Source: DAIPKP01 sp964539095 (GTDB taxonomy: Bacteria > Synergistota > Synergistia > Synergistales > Aminiphilaceae). Taken from it: 64,000 nt of DNA. The notes beneath the pieces were generated by a model, which made no database searches, had not been told where the DNA came from, and worked only from the letters and a program-made list of their open reading frames with translations. Of the stretch, positions 9,075 to 17,018 are shown one piece after another. Each line of letters begins with the position of its first letter. The stretch's first letter is position 1. Location: NCBI GenBank assembly GCA_964539095.1, contig CAZIFL010000010.1:1-64000 (forward strand), written 5' to 3'. A program made the position numbers and the translations under genes.

Positions 9075-10505
9075 TCACGCATCTCCCTCGCAGGAGATCA
9101 CCCGGAGAGTGCGCCAGGCCCCTCCCCGATAGCGAAGATAAAAGGCACCTCCTATGAAAAAGACCATAGAAACGAGAATGGACCAGCTCGCTTCGGGGGG
9201 GACATGGAAAATGCGGATTGCCCCGATCACCGAAAGTGCAAGGAACCAGTGGGTTCCCACGGAGAGAATCATGGCCCAGAAGGTATCCCCCGCTCCCCGA
9301 AGAGCCCCGCTGAAGACAGTTCCCACCGCATCCGCCAGGACGTAGAAGCTAATGAGACGTACCATGAAAGTTGCGGTGGGGAGCATCGATTCAAAGGCGA
9401 GACTAGCCTCCCGAGGACGAAAAACCTGCACCAAAGTCTCCGGCATGGAGGCGAAGATCAGCAGAAGCACCCCGGAGTAGCAGAAGGCCAGTCGAAGCCC
9501 CCCCATGGTCACCCGATGGGCCGCATCGGGCTTTCCCGCCCCCATGTAGCGCCCCACAAGACTTGTAATGGCGATATTCATCCCCACCAGGGGGATAAAG
9601 GAGACCATATCCCAGTTCAAGGCGATGGTGGCGGCAGCTCCCACAGCAATGCCATAGGAGTGAAAGGCCATAACCATGCTGGTGAAGGCGAAAAGGTTAA
9701 GAAAAAGCTCCAATCCTGCGGGATATCCAAGGCGCAGCAAAAGCTTCATGATGGTTCGATCGAAGCGCAGCGCCTCAAGAACCCCGTAGGTTCGGCGGTT
9801 TTCTCTGCTAAGATAGGCTCCGAGAATCACCAAGAGCCCCGCAACGCCACCGATAAGCGTACCATAAGCAGCCCCCCGAACTCCCAGAGCGGGAAAACCG
9901 AGCTTTCCGAAGACCAGCACGTAATTTGCCCCCACATTCACCAGCATGGAAAAAAGGGAAGCCCCCATAACGATGGGGGTCTTGCCGATGCCACTGAAAA
10001 AGCAGCTCAACACATTCCGGAGCAGGGCGATCCCCGCCCCCATCATGACGATGTTGAAATAGGCCACCTGAAGCGCCACCTGTTCCTCAGGAACTCTGGA
10101 GAAAACGAAGAAGAGCCTCCCGAGAGGAAGCGTTCCGAGAAGAAGCAGTGCACCCAAAAGAGCGAGAATGGCCCCCTGGGTCACCACCAGAGGGCATTTC
10201 TCCCGCTGCCCCGCTCCGTAGTACTGCGCCACCAGGGCGTTGGCATACCCCGTGGTACCGATGAAAAAGGTCATGAAGAGAAAGCAGGTGAGCCCTCCCC
10301 CCATGGCGGCATTCATATGCACCCCTCCGAGGCGGGATAAAAAAAGCCGGTCTGTAAACATCATCACTGTTTCACAGGCCTGAGAAATGACCATAGGAAG
10401 AGCTATTCCAAGAAGTTCTCGGATATTTCCGGGGCCCTCCACAAAAGAACGCAGGATGTTTTTAAACCCACCATTTCGAAACGTATTTCCAGCAAACAGC
10501 TTCAT
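9075..10505 (-). CDS. MATE-family multidrug/cation antiporter
   Basis: A 476-residue inner-membrane exporter that should expel organic cations or metabolites against Na+ or H+. The N-terminal half has IRELLGIALPMVISQACETV, MMFTDRLFLSRLGG and the GYANALVAQYYGAGQ segment typical of MATE proteins; the second half repeats the bundle with ALNWDMVSFIPLVGMNIAIT and SLVGRYMGAGKPDAAHR. About twelve hydrophobic segments are visible, the normal number. The ATG is preceded on the minus strand by ACGGAG. The gene is transcribed away from the serine operon; the shared upstream region contains the perfect palindrome CCTGTACAGG, a possible operator. Substrate unknown. Confidence 0.9.
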   Translation of the reverse strand: MKLFAGNTFRNGGFKNILRSFVEGPGNIRELLGIALPMVISQACETVMMFTDRLFLSRLGGVHMNAAMGGGLTCFLFMTFFIGTTGYANALVAQYYGAGQREKCPLVVTQGAILALLGALLLLGTLPLGRLFFVFSRVPEEQVALQVAYFNIVMMGAGIALLRNVLSCFFSGIGKTPIVMGASLFSMLVNVGANYVLVFGKLGFPALGVRGAAYGTLIGGVAGLLVILGAYLSRENRRTYGVLEALRFDRTIMKLLLRLGYPAGLELFLNLFAFTSMVMAFHSYGIAVGAAATIALNWDMVSFIPLVGMNIAITSLVGRYMGAGKPDAAHRVTMGGLRLAFCYSGVLLLIFASMPETLVQVFRPREASLAFESMLPTATFMVRLISFYVLADAVGTVFSGALRGAGDTFWAMILSVGTHWFLALSVIGAIRIFHVPPEASWSILVSMVFFIGGAFYLRYRGGAWRTLRVISCEGDA

Positions 10506-10549
10506 TTTTACACTCCGTAAAAAATATATTATTTTGTCAGGGTTCTTGA

Positions 10550-10559
10550 CCTGTACAGG
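10550..10559. promoter_or_regulatory. Palindrome in the MATE-serA divergent region
   Basis: CCTGTACAGG is a perfect ten-base palindrome about 45 bases upstream of the MATE start. A half-like copy CCTGTACTG recurs at 10694, in the start region of the serine operon. Possible operator for a dimeric regulator; no further evidence. Confidence 0.25.
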
Positions 10560-10662
10560 GTTTATGAACAGACAAATGACTGCGCATCATACCACAATTT
10601 TCCAAAACACAAAAGGCCTCTCGGAAAATTTTCAAGAAAACCAGAAAGGCCTCAAGGTTTAT

Positions 10663-10690
10663 TTGAAAAACGAAAGAGCTGTGGTAGTAT
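10663..10690 (+). promoter_or_regulatory. Putative promoter of the serA-serC-DUF1015 operon
   Basis: TTGAAA, 16 bases, TAGTAT, about 95 bases before the serA start codon. It is the best -35/-10 pair in the divergent region. Confidence 0.45.
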
Positions 10691-10784
10691 TTTCCTGTAC
10701 TGAATAGTGCGCCATTTCCAATATGTTTAAACTATCAACAGCATATTCCGGCATTGCATTTTTACTTTAGAGAGGTGACGTTCT

Positions 10785-11672
10785 GTGTGTATTCTCATAG
10801 CAGATGCTTTTTCTTCAGATCTTCCCGAACGACTGGGGGGATTCGGCAAAGCCTCCATCGAGATGGCGGATCTGGAAGAAGCCCGGGTTCTTCTGGTGCG
10901 GAGCAAAACCAAATGCACCCGGGAGTTTCTGGAAAAAGCCCCGAAGCTGGAGATTATTATTCGAGGGGGGGTGGGGCTGGATAACGTGGATCTCGACGCT
11001 GCGGAGGAACGGGGGATCCGGGTGTACAATACCCCCCGGGCTTCGAGCATCGCCGTGGCTGAGCTGGCCTTTGCCATGATGCTGGCGATCCCAACCCGGC
11101 TTGTGGAGGCCCATCAGAGCATGAGCGAGGGGCAATGGGCAAAGAAAGAACTCAAACGCACAGAACTCTACGGCAAAACCCTGGGGCTCCTCGGTATGGG
11201 GAATATCGCCACCGAGGTGGCCCTTCGGGCGAAGGCCTTCGGCATGAACGTGGTGGGATACGATGCCTTCAAGAAATCCAGCCCTGCTGGAGAGATGCTT
11301 AGATCTCCTGAAGAAGTTTTTTCCCAGGCGGACTACATTTCCCTGCATCTCCCCCTGACGGACGGAACCCGGGAGATGATCCGGGAGGATGCCATCGAAA
11401 AGATGAACGATGGCGTGGTGCTCATCAACACTGCCCGGGGGGATATCGTGAATCCCTGGGATGTGCTTGTGGCTCTGGAAAAGGGGAAGATAAGCTGGTA
11501 TTGTACCGACGTATGGCCCACGGATCCGCCCCCCGAGGACTACCCTCTCCTGGGGGCTCCCCGGGTGCTCATGGCACCGCATATCGGAGCGAGTTCCAGG
11601 GAGAATCTTATGCGCATCGAGGATGAAATCGTGGGCATTCTGGAAAAACATGTCGAGGAGGGGTTACTGTGA
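10785..11672 (+). CDS. serA: D-3-phosphoglycerate dehydrogenase, short form
   Basis: Oxidises 3-phosphoglycerate to 3-phosphohydroxypyruvate with NAD+, the first step of serine synthesis. The 295-residue protein has the substrate-domain motif EIIIRGGVGLDNVDLDAAEE, the Rossmann loop LGLLGMGNIATEVALRAKAF, the INTARGDIVNPWDVL catalytic Arg region, Asp/Glu relay and the catalytic His in MAPHIGASSRENLMR. It stops there, with no C-terminal ACT domain, so the usual serine feedback site is absent. Start is GTG behind AGAGGTGA. Its stop overlaps the start of serC by four bases (GTGA), giving translational coupling. A related 2-hydroxyacid dehydrogenase is possible in principle, but the serC partner makes the assignment firm. 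Confidence 0.92.
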   Translation: MCILIADAFSSDLPERLGGFGKASIEMADLEEARVLLVRSKTKCTREFLEKAPKLEIIIRGGVGLDNVDLDAAEERGIRVYNTPRASSIAVAELAFAMMLAIPTRLVEAHQSMSEGQWAKKELKRTELYGKTLGLLGMGNIATEVALRAKAFGMNVVGYDAFKKSSPAGEMLRSPEEVFSQADYISLHLPLTDGTREMIREDAIEKMNDGVVLINTARGDIVNPWDVLVALEKGKISWYCTDVWPTDPPPEDYPLLGAPRVLMAPHIGASSRENLMRIEDEIVGILEKHVEEGLL

Positions 11673-12757
11673 GCAGTAGAAAACACAACTTTTATGCGGG
11701 GCCTTCTACCCTGCCGCTGGAGGTTCTTGAAACACTGCAGCGGGAATTCGTAGATTTTCAGGGTCATGGGCTCTCCATGATCGAAGCAAGCCACCGGAGC
11801 ACCATGTACGATACCGTGCACAATCAGGCGGTGGAGCTTTTTAAGGAAATTTTTGCTATTCCCGAAAACTACAAGGTTCTCTTTCTCGGAGGGGGGGCCA
11901 CGCTACAGTTCTCCATGATCCCTCTGAACTTTCTCGGCCCCGACCAGACCTGCGACTTCACTCTCTCTGGCTCCTGGGCAAAAAGTGCTTACAATGACGC
12001 GAAGAAAGTGGGTAAGGTTCGGGTGCTCTTTGACGGCGCCGAGAACAGCTACACCACCCTTCCGGAGGCCTCCTCTCTGGAGGTGGATCCCAATGCGGCA
12101 TACCTGCACCTTACCTCCAACGAGACCATCGGGGGGGTACAGTGGAAGGAGTGGCCTGATACGGGATCGGTCCCTCTTATCTGCGATATGTCGAGCGACA
12201 TCCTAAGCCGGGAGGTGCCGGTGGAGAAGTTTGCCCTCATCTACGGAGGAGCCCAGAAAAATCTCGGCCCCGCAGGGGTGACTGTGGTGATCATCCGGGA
12301 GGATATGCTGGAACGTTGCCCCGAGAACATCACCGCCTATCTGGACTACCGCATCCACGCGGCAAAGAACTCCCTTTACAACACCCCTCCGGTCTTCGGC
12401 ATCTGGGTGATCCAGCTTGTGCTGGAGCGAATGAAACGCCTGGGAGGGATGAAGGCCATGGAGGAGCATAACGCCGCCAAGGCCGCAGAGCTGTACAACG
12501 CCATCGACGGAAGCGAAGGGTTCTACAACTGCCCCGTAGAGAAGAGGGTGCGCTCCCTCATGAACGTGGTCTTCCGACTCCCCTCGGAGGATCTGGAAAA
12601 GAGCTTTATCAGCCAGGCCACGGAGGCGGGCTTTTTAGGGCTGAAGGGACACCGGAGCGTGGGAGGGTGCCGGGCATCCCTCTATAACGCCATGCCTCTG
12701 GAGGGTGCCAAGGCACTGGCAGAATTCATGAGGGAGTTCTCCCGCAAGAACGGATGA
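11669..12757 (+). CDS. serC: Phosphoserine aminotransferase
   Basis: A PLP enzyme of fold type I that transfers the amino group of glutamate to phosphohydroxypyruvate, the second step of serine synthesis. Seen: the opening HNFYAGPSTLPLEVLE, GGGATLQFSMIPLNFL for the cofactor phosphate site, DMSSDILSREV, and the Schiff-base lysine in YGGAQKNLGPAGVTVVII. The tail FLGLKGHRSVGGCRASLYNA carries the substrate-binding Arg and His residues of the family. Length of 362 residues is normal. Translation starts at a GTG embedded in the serA stop, so expression is tied to serA. No phosphoserine phosphatase gene is visible nearby; a DUF1015 gene follows instead. Confidence 0.95.
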   Translation: MSSRKHNFYAGPSTLPLEVLETLQREFVDFQGHGLSMIEASHRSTMYDTVHNQAVELFKEIFAIPENYKVLFLGGGATLQFSMIPLNFLGPDQTCDFTLSGSWAKSAYNDAKKVGKVRVLFDGAENSYTTLPEASSLEVDPNAAYLHLTSNETIGGVQWKEWPDTGSVPLICDMSSDILSREVPVEKFALIYGGAQKNLGPAGVTVVIIREDMLERCPENITAYLDYRIHAAKNSLYNTPPVFGIWVIQLVLERMKRLGGMKAMEEHNAAKAAELYNAIDGSEGFYNCPVEKRVRSLMNVVFRLPSEDLEKSFISQATEAGFLGLKGHRSVGGCRASLYNAMPLEGAKALAEFMREFSRKNG

Positions 12758-12827
12758 AGAAGAAAACAATACGAGAATTCAAGATTTATAATTTAAGATC
12801 AAGCATTCGAGATGAAGGAGAGAAATC

Positions 12828-14105
12828 ATGAGCAATCTTCAGGAAAAATGTTCCGCCCTCGGTATATCCATCCCCTCGGTGCTACTCCCCCAGAAGGACG
12901 ACATGTTCCCCGTCTGGGCGGTGGTGGCCTGTGATCAGTTTTCTTCGGAGCGGGAGTACTGGGACAAGGTTGAAGAGATCGTGGGAGACGCCCCCTCCAC
13001 CCTCCGGTTGATTCTTCCGGAGGCCTATCTTGAGGACGGAGATACCGAGGAGCGTATCGCCGCCATCAACGGCACCATGACAGAGTATATCGAAAAGGAC
13101 GTTCTCGCTCCTCTTGCTCCGGGGTTTATTCTTGTGGAGCGTACCACCCCTCACGTGGCATCCCGGAAGGGGCTTCTTATGGCGGTGGATCTTGAGCGCT
13201 ACAGCTTCGAAGAGGGGAGCCGTGCCCTTATCCGCCCCACCGAGGGGACGATACTGCGCCGCCTCCCCCCCCGGATGAATATCCGCCGGGGGGCCTGCCT
13301 GGATCTGCCGCACATTCTCTTTCTGGTAAACGATCCTGAAAAAACCCTTATTGAGCCCCTCTATCAAAACCGGGAAGAGCTTGACGAAGTCTATAGCTTT
13401 AAGCTCATGCAGGGAGGGGGGACTCTCCGGGGGTGGCACGTGCCGGAAGAGCGGCTTCTCCCGGTTCTGGAGGCCCTGGAAAAGCTCGTTCAGGAAGATC
13501 TTCTCTTTGCGGTGGGAGATGGAAATCACTCCCTGGCGGCGGCAAAGCAGCTCTGGGAAGAAAAAAAATCGGGAGGAGCCGCTTCGGACGACCCCGCCCG
13601 GTACGCCCTGGTGGAGGTGGAAAATATCTTCGATCCCGGCGTAGTCTTCCACCCCATTCACCGGGTACTCTTCGACGTGGACGGAGAGCATCTCTTCCAG
13701 TTCCTGACGGATCAGCTCGGAATTCAGGCGGAGCATGGCACCCCCGAGGCGGCATCCCCCTGCGATGGAACGCACACCCTGGGTTTTTTCCTGGGGAGCA
13801 AACGAGGGAAGCTGCGCTTCTACTCCGAGGAGCCCAAACTTACGGTGGAGATGCTTCAGGAAGCTCTCGATCTCTACCTGGAGAAACACAAGAGCGCTAC
13901 CATCGACTATATCCACGGAGAGGATTCGGTGGCAGAACTCTGCCTCAGAGATGACACTCTGGGGCTTATCCTTCCTCCGGTGGATAAGGATATTTTCTTT
14001 TCCAGGATTCTTGCAGAGCAGGTCTACCCCCGAAAGACCTTCTCCATTGGGGAGGCTCTTGAAAAGCGCTACTACCTGGAGGCGAGGAAACTCGTAAGAG
14101 AATAG
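12828..14105 (+). CDS. DUF1015 family protein, linked to serine synthesis
   Basis: A 425-residue cytosolic protein of the DUF1015 family, whose biochemical role is not established to my knowledge. Family marks seen: the N-terminal VACDQFSSEREYWDKVEE, RPTEGTILRRLPPRMNIRRG, the conserved VGDGNHSLAAAKQLWEE near residue 230, RYALVEVENIFDPGVVFHPIHRVL, and the C-terminal IDYIHGEDSVAELC. The gene follows serC by 70 bases behind its own GAAGGAGAG site and precedes no other gene, so it forms the end of the serine operon. The GDGNH motif looks like a catalytic or nucleotide-binding loop. A role in the third serine step, or in using serine, is inference from position only. Confidence 0.85.
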   Translation: MSNLQEKCSALGISIPSVLLPQKDDMFPVWAVVACDQFSSEREYWDKVEEIVGDAPSTLRLILPEAYLEDGDTEERIAAINGTMTEYIEKDVLAPLAPGFILVERTTPHVASRKGLLMAVDLERYSFEEGSRALIRPTEGTILRRLPPRMNIRRGACLDLPHILFLVNDPEKTLIEPLYQNREELDEVYSFKLMQGGGTLRGWHVPEERLLPVLEALEKLVQEDLLFAVGDGNHSLAAAKQLWEEKKSGGAASDDPARYALVEVENIFDPGVVFHPIHRVLFDVDGEHLFQFLTDQLGIQAEHGTPEAASPCDGTHTLGFFLGSKRGKLRFYSEEPKLTVEMLQEALDLYLEKHKSATIDYIHGEDSVAELCLRDDTLGLILPPVDKDIFFSRILAEQVYPRKTFSIGEALEKRYYLEARKLVRE

Positions 14106-14110
14106 CGGGA

Positions 14111-14140
14111 GGTAGGGGCGATTCATGAATCGCCCCTACC
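14111..14140. repeat. Perfect 30-base palindrome
   Basis: GGTAGGGGCGATTCA is followed immediately by its exact complement. A partial second unit (GTGAATCGCCCCTGCGG) follows at 14155-14171. It lies six bases after the DUF1015 stop and could serve as a transcription stop or as a REP-like repeat unit; no T run follows. Confidence 0.7.
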
Positions 14141-14171
14141 GATCACCGGATTTCCGTGAATCGCCCCTGCG

Positions 14172-14579
14172 GACCGCCAGATTCTCCGGTAGAACCAGAA
14201 TTCTATATGTTCCGAAAATTTTTCTTTCCAAAAATTTATTTATCCTATCCCCGCAAAAAGAAACTCCGCGCGTCATTTTGTTTATTTTTTTAAGTTTACC
14301 TCCTAAAACTCCACCATCTTTTTCCCAAAAAAATCATTTGTCTTTATTTGTGCTCTTTTGACAGGAAAATTTGAAAAACACGCTCCACACCGGCATTCCA
14401 CAAAAAGGAGCGGCTCTCATCCCCCCTCTCCATGCAGGAGGGGATGAAAACTTTTCCCTCTTTATCCTCTTCCCCGGGGATCTTTTTTCTGCGGGAAGGA
14501 ACGCTCTTTTTCTTTGGTTGTTCACTTTTATACCCCCGGTGATTCCATGAATCTTCTGGCTTTCCGGGGAGCGCTTGAG
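14172..14579. other. AT-rich intergenic stretch without a gene
   Basis: Rich in T runs and stop codons in all frames; no supported coding frame. One hairpin, CATCCCC (14418) with GGGGATG (ending 14446) followed by AAAACTTTTCCC, could be a weak terminator. Base composition is clearly lower in GC than the neighbouring genes. Confidence 0.5.
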
Positions 14580-14608
14580 TTGACCTTTTTTTTGATCAAG
14601 AGGATAAT
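14580..14608 (+). promoter_or_regulatory. Strong sigma-70-type promoter for the NADH complex operon
   Basis: TTGACC, 17 bases, GATAAT. The spacer holds a T run and the palindrome TTGATCAA, a possible operator half. The operon start lies about 110 bases downstream. Confidence 0.7.
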
Positions 14609-14722
14609 AGTCAGGCAAAAAAGCACTATTTTACCTGTAACTTCCAGAAGGAACCTTTCCCGGATTCCATAGCGGAGTTCGGGAAAATTCTGTGAATATC
14701 AACGTGGGAGGGATTGCGGAAA

Positions 14723-15232
14723 ATGACACAGTGCACGTGTTGTGCTACGGCAGGCCAGGAAGAACTCGCTTCCAGACTTATGCCGATGGTGGAGAAGTAC
14801 CGCGGCAAGAAGGGGGCAACCATTCCTCTTCTGGCGGAGATCCAGAAGAGCTTTGGATATCTTCCAGAGGATGCGCTGCATTTCGTGGCCAAGGCTCTGG
14901 ATATGCCCGCCGCAGAGCTTTTCGGAGTAGCGACGTTTTACTCCATGTTCCGGCTTGAGCCGGAGGGGAAGTACGTCATCCGGCTCTGCCGGGGTACCGC
15001 CTGTCACGTTCAGGGCTCTGCCCTGGTGGGAGCCCAGATTCAGCGCTATCTCGGCATTCCCGAGGGAAAGACCACCGAGGACGGCATGTTTACCCTCCAG
15101 TACGTGGCCTGCCTGGGATGCTGCAGCCTCGCCCCGGTGATGATGGTGGGAGACGAAGTACACGGAAAACTTACTCCGGAAAGTGCGGTCACGATTCTTG
15201 AAACGTACCGCAAGAAAGAGGAAGGACGGTAG
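14723..15232 (+). CDS. NuoE/HndA-like [2Fe-2S] subunit (24 kDa type)
   Basis: The small thioredoxin-fold subunit of an NADH-oxidising complex. The four cluster cysteines are in CRGTACHVQGS and VACLGCCSLAPVMMV, with the family segment GYLPEDALHFVAKALDMP and GVATFYSMF before them. It accepts electrons from the flavin subunit encoded next. ATG at 14723 is chosen over a TTG nine bases earlier because GGGAGG stands ten bases before the ATG and would overlap the TTG. Length of 169 residues is normal. It opens a tight three-gene operon (6- and 13-base gaps), as in hnd, hym and nuoEFG clusters. An unusual CTCC tetrad near the N-terminus (TQCTCCATAG) is extra to the family. Confidence 0.92.
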   Translation: MTQCTCCATAGQEELASRLMPMVEKYRGKKGATIPLLAEIQKSFGYLPEDALHFVAKALDMPAAELFGVATFYSMFRLEPEGKYVIRLCRGTACHVQGSALVGAQIQRYLGIPEGKTTEDGMFTLQYVACLGCCSLAPVMMVGDEVHGKLTPESAVTILETYRKKEEGR

Positions 15233-15238
15233 CCCTCC

Positions 15239-17005
15239 ATGCAGAAGACAATCGTTAAGGTAGGAATGGCGAGCTGCGGTATCGCTGCGGGAGCACGCCC
15301 TGTGCTGGAAGAGTTGCAGACCCTTCTCAAAGGTCGGGAGGATGTGGAGCTTCGGGAGGTGGGCTGTATAGGCCTCTGCTTCCATGAGCCTCTGGTGGAG
15401 ATCGACCGGCAGGGGAAGCGGGTTATCTACGGAGAAGTAACCCCGGAAGTGGCGAAGCAGATCGTAGAAGAGGATCTCGGCAAGAACGCCCCCTTGGGAA
15501 AGCATATTATCTTCAGCACCGAGGGAGATGCTCCTGAGAATGCCATGCTGGGGAAACAGGTTCGCGTGGTGTTGCGCAACTGCGGCGTTATCGACCCGGT
15601 GAAGATTGATGAGTATATCGAACATGACGGCTACGAGGGGCTGAAGAAGGCCACCACCTCCATGACCCGGGAAGAGGTCATCAAGACCGTTCTCGACAGC
15701 GGCCTCCGGGGCCGGGGAGGTGCAGGATTCCCCACGGGGCTCAAGTGGAAGTTCGCCGCCGCCTCCAAGGGGGATCACAAATACGTGGTCTGCAACGCCG
15801 ATGAGGGTGACCCGGGTGCCTTCATGGACCGCTCCGTGCTGGAGGGCGACCCCCACAGCATCATTGAGGGTATGGCCATCTGCGGCTACGCCATCGGAGC
15901 GGATCAGGGGGTTATCTACTGCCGGGCAGAGTATCCCCTGGCGATTAAACACCTGAATATCGCTCTGGATCAGGCGAGAGAGCGGGGCTTTCTCGGCAAG
16001 AACATTATGGGAACGGACTTCTCCTTCGACATCTACATCAAGGAGGGGGCCGGCGCCTTTGTCTGCGGTGAAGAGACCGCTCTCATGGCCTCCATCGAGG
16101 GGCAGCGCGGCATGCCTCGCCCCCGGCCTCCCTTCCCCGCCAACAGCGGTGTTTTCGGCAAACCCACCAACATCAACAATGTGGAGACCCTGGCGAATAT
16201 CGCCTGGATCATCAACCACGGCGCAGAGGCCTTCAACAAGTACGGCATCGGCCGTAGCCGGGGGACCAAGGTCTTCGCCCTGGCGGGAAAGATCGTCAAG
16301 GGTGGCCTGGTGGAGGTTCCCATGGGAATGCCCCTGCGGGAGGTTATCTTCGATATCGGAGGGGGTATCCCCGGCGGCAAAGCTTTTAAGGCGGTACAGA
16401 TGGGGGGACCCTCGGGGGGGTGCCTGCCGGAATCGCTTCTTGACACCCCTGTGGATTACGAATCCATAAACGCTACGGGGGCCATCATGGGCTCCGGCGG
16501 TATGATCGTCATGGACGAGACCACCTGCATCGTAGACGTGGCGAAGTTCTTCCTCAACTTTACCCAGAACGAATCCTGCGGCAAGTGCCCCTTCTGCCGC
16601 ATCGGCACCAAGCGGATGTTGGAAACGCTCACCCGTATCACCGAAGGCAAGGGTAAGGACGCCGATCTGGATCTTCTTGAGGAGATCTGCGTGCAGATCA
16701 AGGACGGCTCTCTCTGCGGGCTGGGGCAGACCGCTCCCAACCCGGTGCAGACCACCATCAAGTACTTCAGGCATGAGTACGAGGCCCACATCCGGGAGCA
16801 GAAATGCCCCGCTAAGGCCTGTACCACTCTTATCCACTATACCATCAACGAAAAGTGCATCGGCTGCACCAAGTGCGCCAAGGCATGTCCTGTGGGCGCC
16901 ATCAGCGGGGAACTGAAAAAAGCCCACGTTATCAATGATGACGTTTGTGTCCGTTGCGGCCAGTGTATCGCCGCCTGCCCCGTAAAAGCAATTTCCGTAG
17001 AATAG
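15239..17005 (+). CDS. NuoF/HndC-like NADH-binding flavin and iron-sulfur subunit
   Basis: A 588-residue subunit that takes hydride from NADH onto FMN. Domains in order: a thioredoxin-like [2Fe-2S] domain (about 1-100, CGIAAGARPVLEE and VGCIGLC), the 51-kDa NADH/FMN core (GLRGRGGAGFPTGLKWKF glycine loop, YVVCNADEGDPGAFMDR, KEGAGAFVCGEETALMAS), the SLBB part, the N3-type [4Fe-4S] site ESCGKCPFCRIGTKRML, and two ferredoxin clusters at the end (CIGCTKCAKACPVGA and CVRCGQCIAACPVKA). This extended form is typical of cytosolic, ferredoxin-linked and often electron-bifurcating complexes and not of membrane complex I. It lies between the 24-kDa and NuoG-like genes. Confidence 0.93.
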   Translation: MQKTIVKVGMASCGIAAGARPVLEELQTLLKGREDVELREVGCIGLCFHEPLVEIDRQGKRVIYGEVTPEVAKQIVEEDLGKNAPLGKHIIFSTEGDAPENAMLGKQVRVVLRNCGVIDPVKIDEYIEHDGYEGLKKATTSMTREEVIKTVLDSGLRGRGGAGFPTGLKWKFAAASKGDHKYVVCNADEGDPGAFMDRSVLEGDPHSIIEGMAICGYAIGADQGVIYCRAEYPLAIKHLNIALDQARERGFLGKNIMGTDFSFDIYIKEGAGAFVCGEETALMASIEGQRGMPRPRPPFPANSGVFGKPTNINNVETLANIAWIINHGAEAFNKYGIGRSRGTKVFALAGKIVKGGLVEVPMGMPLREVIFDIGGGIPGGKAFKAVQMGGPSGGCLPESLLDTPVDYESINATGAIMGSGGMIVMDETTCIVDVAKFFLNFTQNESCGKCPFCRIGTKRMLETLTRITEGKGKDADLDLLEEICVQIKDGSLCGLGQTAPNPVQTTIKYFRHEYEAHIREQKCPAKACTTLIHYTINEKCIGCTKCAKACPVGAISGELKKAHVINDDVCVRCGQCIAACPVKAISVE

Positions 17006-17018
17006 GAGACTGTAGATA

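Noticed and set aside
10723..10770. Mini-frame upstream of serA as a leader peptide
   Set aside because: No ribosome site, only two serine codons, and no terminator hairpin between it and serA.
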